Shown: in pieces, positions 14,881 through 20,564 of the stretch
Layout: the number at the start of each line of letters is the position of its first letter
How positions within the stretch are numbered: the stretch's first letter is position 1
DNA from: JALSKU01 sp964556545
GTDB lineage: Bacteria; Campylobacterota; Campylobacteria; Campylobacterales; JALSKU01
Reading direction: 5' to 3'
Length of the DNA stretch: 20,564 bases
NCBI GenBank assembly: GCA_964556545.1
Contig: CAZKWE010000011.1
Location: 1-20,564 of the forward strand
Program-made: the position numbers and the translations under genes
Notes under the pieces: generated by a model
Database searches by the model: none
What the model was told of the DNA's origin: nothing
Seen by the model: the letters and a program-made list of their open reading frames with translations, nothing else

Positions 14881-15612
14881 TTAAGTCTTTAGCATTATAA
14901 TTCCGCAAAATCTTCCGCATTTTCCATCTCTTCTGTATGAAAAATACTCTTTGTTGCAACTTGTGCATATATCGGAAATTTGGATATTTTCCATTTTTAT
15001 TCCTGCATTTAAAAGCTGATCTTTAAGCATAGCTTTTATATCAAGATAGTATTTTTTATTTTTTTCTTTGATATAAATGCTATCGGTACTATCAACTATA
15101 TCTTGTCCTATTTCATAACAACAAACACCGATAGAAGGACCAATTGCAACTGCTATATCTTTTGAATTTGAACCAAACTCTTTTTCAAACAGTTTTACAG
15201 CATTTTTGACTATCTCTTTTTTTGTCCCCACCCTTCCGCTATGAAGTGCGGCTATAACCTTTTTTACTCTGTCATATAAAAGCACGGGGGCACAATCAGC
15301 CGCCATAGTCATAAGAGGTATTTTTTTCTTAGAAGTTACAATCCCGTCGCACTCTTTTATCTCGTTTATAAAACTGTTTTTGATGATTTTTACATGATTG
15401 GAATGCACTTGCTTCATATATATTAGATTTTCAAGTAAAAAATTATTATCATCTGCAATTATTTGCCTATTTTGTACGATATTTCGTATATTATCACCAA
15501 CATTACTGCTTACATTCAAACTTTTGTATGCATCTGCCGAAACTCCGCCATTTCTATCGGTAAAAAATGCCAATACATCATCATTTTCAAACCATGCTCT
15601 TATATATCCCAT
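14881..15612 (-). CDS. pgeF: Purine nucleoside phosphorylase / peptidoglycan editing factor family protein (YfiH/PgeF)
   Basis: A 243-residue member of the DUF152 family, once called laccase or polyphenol oxidase. Members act on purine nucleosides, and E. coli YfiH (PgeF) corrects L-Ser misincorporation in peptidoglycan precursors. The three metal ligands are in place: His70 (MKQVHSNH), Cys107 (ADCAPV) and His124 (ALHSGRVGT). Further family blocks are FTDRNGGVS at 17-25, AIGPSIGVCCYEIG in the middle and FSYRRDGKCGR near the end. It starts 1 nt after the ribE stop without a strong binding site, so translation probably depends on ribE. The gene symbol follows the family; which activity matters here is not known. 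Confidence 0.88.
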   Translation of the reverse strand: MGYIRAWFENDDVLAFFTDRNGGVSADAYKSLNVSSNVGDNIRNIVQNRQIIADDNNFLLENLIYMKQVHSNHVKIIKNSFINEIKECDGIVTSKKKIPLMTMAADCAPVLLYDRVKKVIAALHSGRVGTKKEIVKNAVKLFEKEFGSNSKDIAVAIGPSIGVCCYEIGQDIVDSTDSIYIKEKNKKYYLDIKAMLKDQLLNAGIKMENIQISDICTSCNKEYFSYRRDGKCGRFCGIIMLKT

Positions 15613-15613
15613 T

Positions 15614-16219
15614 TTAATATATTGCCATTATCTTGTCTATATCGTCCCAACCAATACTTTTTTCTTTTTTAAATATATGATATATATATCTTGCAAACAT
15701 ATCGGTTTCTATATTTACAAGTCTGCCGACTCTATACTCTTTTATAAGAGTATTTTGTACTGTAATTGGGATAATTGTCAATCTAAAACTATCTTCTAAA
15801 ACATCATTTACCGTCAAGCTAACTCCATCTACCGCGATACTGCCTTTAGGAACTATGAACTTTATAAACTCTTTTTTTAGCCTGATAAAAATATCAAGAT
15901 TTTTCCCCTGATGGTGTATTTTTATAATAGTTCCTACAGCATCAATATGGCCTTGGAGTATATGTCCTTCAATTCTGTCTTTAAATCTCATAGCAGGCTC
16001 TATATGAACAAAACCATTATAATTATCAAGTGCGATTATCTTTTGACTCTCGTGAGAGAGTTCTACTTCAAATCCGCCATCATATACTTTAATCACACTC
16101 AAACATGCACCGTTTACAGCAATAGAGTCCCCGACTGACGGCTTATAATCTGCTTTTATTGATAGTTTGTTATTTTGTATTCTGCTTTGTGCTATTTCTC
16201 TTATCAATCCCGTAAACAA
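15614..16219 (-). CDS. ribE: Riboflavin synthase, alpha subunit
   Basis: RibE dismutates two 6,7-dimethyl-8-ribityllumazine molecules into riboflavin. Two lumazine-binding repeats are visible: the first with VNGACLSV and ELSHES, the second with GHILQGHIDAVG and VDGVSLTVND. I chose the TTG at 16219, which gives MFTGLIREIAQ, the canonical N-terminus, with AAGGA 5 nt upstream. An ATG two codons earlier (16225) has its binding site directly against it with no spacing, so it is the poorer start; a default call would use it and give 203 residues instead of 201. A TGGTATAAT box lies about 65 nt upstream. pgeF follows after 1 nt. Confidence 0.93.
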   Translation of the reverse strand: MFTGLIREIAQSRIQNNKLSIKADYKPSVGDSIAVNGACLSVIKVYDGGFEVELSHESQKIIALDNYNGFVHIEPAMRFKDRIEGHILQGHIDAVGTIIKIHHQGKNLDIFIRLKKEFIKFIVPKGSIAVDGVSLTVNDVLEDSFRLTIIPITVQNTLIKEYRVGRLVNIETDMFARYIYHIFKKEKSIGWDDIDKIMAIY

Positions 16220-16282
16220 TGCCATCCTTTTTAATAAATCTTACAAAAGTCTTTTAGAACTTCCATAATCAATCAGGTACTT

Positions 16283-16291
16283 ATTATACCA
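16283..16291 (-). promoter_or_regulatory. Extended -10 promoter for ribE-pgeF
   Basis: TGGTATAAT on the minus strand fits the extended -10 consensus TGnTATAAT. It starts 64 nt before the ribE TTG and sits back to back with the mnmG promoter, 4 nt apart. The leader of about 57 nt is too short for an FMN riboswitch and none is seen. Confidence 0.55.
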
Positions 16292-16295
16292 TTTT

Positions 16296-16304
16296 TGATA
16301 TAAT
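16296..16304 (+). promoter_or_regulatory. Extended -10 promoter for mnmG and the cyclase gene
   Basis: TGATATAAT on the plus strand fits the extended -10 consensus, 41 nt before the mnmG ATG. Only 4 nt separate it from the minus-strand box of ribE, so the two promoters share one DNA patch and binding at one may exclude the other. Confidence 0.55.
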
Positions 16305-16344
16305 AATTACTTTACCGAATACACAAAAGGGAGAATTTAATAAA

Positions 16345-18216
16345 ATGAAATTTGACATTATTGTCATAGGCGGCGGCCATGCAGGTATCGAAGCAGCTTT
16401 AAGTTCGGCACGACTTGGCAAAAAAACTCTTTTAACAACTATACTTGTCGAACAGATAGGAGCCGCAAGCTGCAATCCTGCAATCGGTGGTCTTGCAAAA
16501 GGTCATCTTGTCAAAGAGATTGATGCTTTGGGCGGTCAAATGGGTATAACCACGGACAATACCGCTATACAGTTTAGAACACTAAATATATCAAAAGGTC
16601 CTGCAGTAAGAGGAAGTAGAGCCCAAATCGACATGGACAGATACAGAATGTTTATGAGAAATATTTGTCTAAATACACCAAATCTTTTTATAAAGCAGGA
16701 AATTGTAGATGAAATCATAGTAAAAGAGGGTAAAGTTACCGGAGTTATAACCAATTTAAAAAATCACTATCTTGCAAAAAAAGTCATCATAACTGCCGGT
16801 ACTTTTATGAAAGGGCTTATACATATAGGCGAGTTTAAACAAAATGCAGGAAGATTTGGAGAATTTCCTTCAAATAAGCTAAGTGATTCGCTCAAAAAAC
16901 TTGGTTTCAATGTCCAAAGATTAAAAACCGGAACATGTCCAAGGATTGATGCTAAAACCATAGACTTTACCAAAATGGAGATGCAAGAAGGAGATATACC
17001 GCCGATTCCTTTTAGTTTTCGAACCGATAAGTCAAATTTCAATCCCAAGCAATTACCTTGCTATATCACATATACCAATGAAACAACTCATCAAATTATA
17101 GAGGGAAATTTTCACAGAGCTCCTCTTTTTACCGGTCAGATTGAAGGTATAGGACCAAGATACTGTCCAAGCATTGAAGATAAAATCAACCGCTTTAGGG
17201 AAAAACAAAGACATCATCTTTTTATAGAACCTCAAACGATTGAGGCTACCGAATACTATATAAACGGTCTTACTACATCACTTCCTGTTGATACACAGCT
17301 TGAAATGCTACACACAATAAGAGGGCTTGAAAATGCTAAAATTGTCAGATACGGATATGCTATAGAGTATGATTTTATTGATCCGACCGAGTTGAAACAT
17401 TCATTAGAGACCAAAACCGTAGAAGGTTTATACTGTGCCGGACAAATCAACGGAACTACCGGATATGAAGAAGCTGCGGCTCAAGGCTTGATGGCAGGCA
17501 TAAATGCAAGTTTGAGCTGTGAAAAAAAAGAACCTGTAATTTTAAGAAGAGATGAAGCTTATATAGGGGTGCTTATAGATGATTTGGTTACAAAAGGTAC
17601 AAAAGAACCTTATAGAATGTTTACCAGCAGAGCAGAATACAGACTACTTTTAAGAGAAGATAATGCTGACTTAAGACTTATGCAATATGGATATAAATTG
17701 GGACTAATAGATGAAAAAACTTATGATAAAATGCTTTATAAAAAAGAACATGCCAAAAAGGGAATCGAGTTACTAAATCAGAGATTTTTAACACCTTCAA
17801 AGGAAAACAATACATTTTTAAATGAAATGGATGAAGATAGTATATCTGATAAAATGGAGTTAAAAAAGATAGTTGCAAGAAAAAGTTTTACACTTGACAA
17901 ACTTCATAAACTTGTAAAAGATTTTGAAGAATTAGATAATGAAATAAAAGAGCAAATACTAATAGAAGCAAAATATCATAATTATATACAAAAACAAAAA
18001 GAGCAAATAGACAAAATGAAAAACTTGATGAATCTTAAAATTCCGGATGATTTGGATATAGAAAAAATTTCAGGTCTTAGCAATGAAATAAAAGAGAAGC
18101 TAAAAAAAATCAAACCCCCTACTCTTTTTGCCGCAAGTGAGATTAGCGGTGTTACGCCCGCTGCTATAGATATACTGCAAATTTATATAAAAATTTATAC
18201 TAAAGCAAAAGATTAG
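16345..18216 (+). CDS. mnmG: tRNA uridine-5-carboxymethylaminomethyl modification enzyme MnmG (GidA)
   Basis: MnmG, with MnmE, adds the carboxymethylaminomethyl group at wobble uridine 34 of several tRNAs, using FAD and tetrahydrofolate. The FAD-binding motif GGGHAGIEAA is at 9-18, followed by the GidA signature SCNPAIGGLAKGHLVKEID and GGQMG. The family block FTSRAEYRLLLREDNAD lies in the second half, then the C-terminal helical domain that contacts MnmE and tRNA. The length of 623 is standard. The ATG has AGGGAG about 11 nt upstream, a slightly long spacing. It has its own extended -10 promoter and is followed by the cyclase gene after 15 nt. Confidence 0.97.
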   Translation: MKFDIIVIGGGHAGIEAALSSARLGKKTLLTTILVEQIGAASCNPAIGGLAKGHLVKEIDALGGQMGITTDNTAIQFRTLNISKGPAVRGSRAQIDMDRYRMFMRNICLNTPNLFIKQEIVDEIIVKEGKVTGVITNLKNHYLAKKVIITAGTFMKGLIHIGEFKQNAGRFGEFPSNKLSDSLKKLGFNVQRLKTGTCPRIDAKTIDFTKMEMQEGDIPPIPFSFRTDKSNFNPKQLPCYITYTNETTHQIIEGNFHRAPLFTGQIEGIGPRYCPSIEDKINRFREKQRHHLFIEPQTIEATEYYINGLTTSLPVDTQLEMLHTIRGLENAKIVRYGYAIEYDFIDPTELKHSLETKTVEGLYCAGQINGTTGYEEAAAQGLMAGINASLSCEKKEPVILRRDEAYIGVLIDDLVTKGTKEPYRMFTSRAEYRLLLREDNADLRLMQYGYKLGLIDEKTYDKMLYKKEHAKKGIELLNQRFLTPSKENNTFLNEMDEDSISDKMELKKIVARKSFTLDKLHKLVKDFEELDNEIKEQILIEAKYHNYIQKQKEQIDKMKNLMNLKIPDDLDIEKISGLSNEIKEKLKKIKPPTLFAASEISGVTPAAIDILQIYIKIYTKAKD

Positions 18217-18231
18217 GAAGTTTTTGAACTT

Positions 18232-20376
18232 ATGAAAAAAAAATTGATTCTATTTTTTGTAACTATTTTTCTTTTGCTGTTTTTTTTAATTTTATATATC
18301 AAATATCCTACTATTTTTTTACAGTTTGAAAATAAAATAAATGATATATATTTTATAACAAGAGGTGAAAAGAAAGCTGATAAAAGTATTGTTATAGTAG
18401 ATATAGATGAAAAAAGCTTAAAAGAGTTAGGGCAATGGCCATGGAGCAGAAACAAGATAGCAAAAATCATAACAAATATCACTAATGCGGGTGCTGGTAT
18501 AATAGGTCTGGATATTCTTTTTGCCGAACCCGACAACAGTTCACCAAAAACCATTCTGTCCAAACTTGGCATAAAGAAAAAAAATATTGAAGATTATGAT
18601 GCTATTTTGGCTGAAACCATCAAAAAAACACCAACTGTAGTAGGATATGTTTTTAGTTTGAAAAATGACGGCATACAACCAAAATCTGCTCCGAATTTAA
18701 ATGCGGTGATTATAGAAAAAAACAAACCCAAGCATTCATATATCATTAAAGCATACAGAGCCATTTTAAATATACCTCTTATCCAAAAAAATGCAAATGC
18801 GAACGGATATTTTAACACTATTCCCGATAATGACGGCGTGGTAAGAAGCATACCTATGCTAATAAAATATAAAAATAATCTATACCCATCTTTAAGTCTG
18901 GAAATGATACGAAATGCAATGCAGACAAAGTTTATAACACTCAACTATGAAAATAACAGCATAACCTCTATCAGCATAGGAAATATAACTATTCCAACAG
19001 ATATATACGGCAGAATGAGCATCAATTATAGTGGTCCTCAAAAAAAATATAAATATATTTCTGCTGCTGATGTTTACTATAACAAAATCAATAAATCATT
19101 ATTTAAAAATAAATTTGTTCTCATAGGAACTTCTGCCGCTGGTCTTTTAGATTTAAGAAGCACACCTTTTGATGCTGCATATCCGGGTGTTGAAGTCCAT
19201 GCAAATGCACTTGACAATATGATAAACCAAAACTTTATATCAACTCCCATATGGGCAAGCAGTGCCGATTTGGCAAGTATGATTGTTATAGGATTTATTG
19301 TTTTTGGTTTACTGTTTATCCCGAATATATTTTTATCCATTGCATCTCTTGTGATTTTAAATATTGTTTTTTTGTATTTGCATTATTATCTTATGTTTTC
19401 AAAAGGAATAATTTTAAATACCCTGTTTCCTATGCTTTATATGAATATACTATTTTTTACAGGTACAACAATCAATCTTTTTTACGAAAACAGACAAAAA
19501 AAATTGATAAAATCAAAGTTTGCAAAAAAAGTTTCTTCCGCAGTTGTTGAAGAGTTATTGAAAGATAAAAGAACTTCGATGGAAGAAGAACGGGAAATCA
19601 CAATATTTTTTAGTGATATTAGAGACTTTACCCGTATATCGGAACAAATAGGCTCGGCCAAAGAGTTAATAACTCTTTTAAATGATTATATGACACCAAT
19701 GGTAGATATTATTACAAAACACAATGGTACTGTAGATAAATTTATAGGTGATGCCATCATGGCATACTGGAATGCTCCTGTAAATGTTGAACTGCATGCC
19801 GATACTGCACTCGAAGCTTCAATAGAACAGATAATTGCTCTTAAAAAACTAAATGATCAGTTTTTTTTACGGAAAAGACCCCATATCGATATAGGCATAG
19901 GTTTAAATTCAGGAAAAAGTATTGTCGGAGAAATGGGCTCACTTGGCAGAAGTGATTATACTTGCATAGGAGATGCGGTCAATCTTGCTTCAAGATCTGA
20001 AGGACTGTGCAAATTATACGGTGCCAAGATAGTTTTAACACAATTTACAAAAGAGTTATTAAGGAAAAAAGGGTATCTTTTAAGAGAATTGGATATTGTA
20101 AAAGTAAAAGGCAAAAGCAAAGCTGTAAAAGTATATGAATGTATGGGCGATACTAATAACTTTTGGGTAAATATAAGTAAAGAAAGTATAGAAAAATACC
20201 ATGAAGCTTTAAAATTATATAGAAAATCCGATTTTAAAAAAGCTTTATGGCTTTTTGAAAAATTATACTCGGGCGACAAACAAAAACTATATAAATTATA
20301 TGTTGATAGATGCAAATATTTTATAAAAAACCCACCGGCTAACTTTGAAGGGGTCTGGACTTTAAACTCAAAATAA
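18232..20376 (+). CDS. CHASE2-domain class III adenylate cyclase
   Basis: A 714-residue membrane receptor cyclase. An N-terminal membrane segment (about 4-24) leads into an extracytoplasmic CHASE2 sensor (about 35-335, with VIVDIDEKSLKELGQWPWSR near the start and GVEVHANALDNM near its end). Three membrane segments follow (about 347-415), then a class III cyclase domain (about 453-640). Metal-binding Asp462 (FFSDIRDFT) and Asp507 (KFIGDAIMAYW), purine-selecting Lys503 and Thr577, and transition-state residues Asn584 and Arg588 are all present, so cAMP synthesis is expected. A TPR-like helical tail (about 650-700) ends the protein. The binding site overlaps the mnmG stop. The signal sensed by CHASE2 is not known; a cAMP receptor is not in the window. 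Confidence 0.93.
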   Translation: MKKKLILFFVTIFLLLFFLILYIKYPTIFLQFENKINDIYFITRGEKKADKSIVIVDIDEKSLKELGQWPWSRNKIAKIITNITNAGAGIIGLDILFAEPDNSSPKTILSKLGIKKKNIEDYDAILAETIKKTPTVVGYVFSLKNDGIQPKSAPNLNAVIIEKNKPKHSYIIKAYRAILNIPLIQKNANANGYFNTIPDNDGVVRSIPMLIKYKNNLYPSLSLEMIRNAMQTKFITLNYENNSITSISIGNITIPTDIYGRMSINYSGPQKKYKYISAADVYYNKINKSLFKNKFVLIGTSAAGLLDLRSTPFDAAYPGVEVHANALDNMINQNFISTPIWASSADLASMIVIGFIVFGLLFIPNIFLSIASLVILNIVFLYLHYYLMFSKGIILNTLFPMLYMNILFFTGTTINLFYENRQKKLIKSKFAKKVSSAVVEELLKDKRTSMEEEREITIFFSDIRDFTRISEQIGSAKELITLLNDYMTPMVDIITKHNGTVDKFIGDAIMAYWNAPVNVELHADTALEASIEQIIALKKLNDQFFLRKRPHIDIGIGLNSGKSIVGEMGSLGRSDYTCIGDAVNLASRSEGLCKLYGAKIVLTQFTKELLRKKGYLLRELDIVKVKGKSKAVKVYECMGDTNNFWVNISKESIEKYHEALKLYRKSDFKKALWLFEKLYSGDKQKLYKLYVDRCKYFIKNPPANFEGVWTLNSK

Positions 20377-20391
20377 GTACTTAATCAAAAA

Positions 20392-20564
20392 CAAATGAAA
20401 TAATCATGTTTCAAAAAACACAAACAAAAATAAAAATCATGATTGTTTCTCTCGCCGACAGGCGTAGCATAAGTTTTACCCCACAAAATTTTAAAATTTT
20501 GTGGGGACCCCAAAGTGATAGGAATTTTTGCCGGAATTCATTTCCGGCAAAAAGGAGATTTTAA
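20392..20564 (+). repeat. Right copy of the multi-hairpin dispersed repeat
   Basis: Inverted relative to 1-168: left position n matches 20559-n across the 120-nt core. It begins 15 nt after the cyclase stop. Hairpins in order: 20397-20408 with 20438-20449 (one T-G pair), CGCC/GGCG at 20453-20464, the perfect 28-bp palindrome at 20479-20506, and a perfect 12-bp stem 20525-20536 with 20542-20553 around a TTCAT loop. It ends in AAAAAGGAGATTTTAA at the window edge, which looks like a ribosome binding site for something beyond. A 41-codon frame (20439-20564, starting MIVSLADRR and ending in TAA) crosses it but overlaps all the inverted repeats, so I treat it as incidental. Confidence 0.85.

Noticed and set aside
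16220..16276. FMN riboswitch upstream of ribE
   Set aside because: The leader is about 57 nt, less than half the size of the RFN element, and lacks its conserved blocks.
20439..20564. 41-codon open frame across the right repeat, ending in TAA exactly at the window edge
   Set aside because: It runs through four inverted repeats, has no binding site before its ATG, and the left copy is only in frame by chance; stem conservation fits structure better than protein.

Overview
The window looks like a chromosomal piece of a low-GC member of the Campylobacterota (Epsilonproteobacteria). Three things point there: the gene order gapA-pgk-tpiA-fabI next to nadD-rsfS; the order tsf-rpsB beside an ABC ATPase, fliR, a highly acidic protein, gmk, tatA and argS (the arrangement I remember from Campylobacter jejuni around Cj1175c-Cj1182c); and AT-rich promoters with a TATAAT -10 box and no obvious -35. 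The genus cannot be fixed from the sequence. Twenty protein genes are supported. No rRNA, tRNA, CRISPR array or transposase gene was seen.

Layout. 1-240: one copy of a structured repeat, then fabI. 241-3974 (minus): glycolysis/gluconeogenesis operon gapA-pgk-tpiA followed by the fatty-acid synthesis gene fabI. 4053-4923 (plus): nadD (NAD synthesis) overlapping rsfS (ribosome silencing factor). 4926-12293 (minus): a long housekeeping block, in transcription order rpsB-tsf, ABC ATPase-fliR, acidic protein-gmk, tatA-argS, with candidate internal promoters that divide it into sub-operons. 12294-12809: the only long non-coding stretch, holding the rpsB promoter and leader, a long imperfect inverted repeat, and the promoter of the next gene. 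12810-14237 (plus): membrane-anchored protein with a degenerate GGDEF and an intact-looking EAL domain (probable c-di-GMP phosphodiesterase). 14227-16219 (minus): ribE, pgeF and an unknown two-helix membrane protein. 16345-20376 (plus): mnmG and a CHASE2-class III adenylate cyclase. 20377-20564: a second, oppositely oriented copy of the terminal repeat.

How the genes relate: most of the window is central metabolism and translation. The accessory signalling content is one predicted c-di-GMP hydrolase and one predicted cAMP cyclase, both membrane proteins, plus a degenerate receiver-domain acidic protein packed between gmk and fliR.

The least explained signal is the pair of about 165-bp inverted repeats at the window ends. 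Each copy is a string of hairpins with a perfect 28-bp palindrome; 119 of 120 positions agree between copies, and the terminal hairpin shows a compensatory base-pair change. This resembles a dispersed palindromic element rather than an ordinary gene. Because both window edges lie inside the repeat, the window may be an assembly contig that broke at a multicopy sequence.
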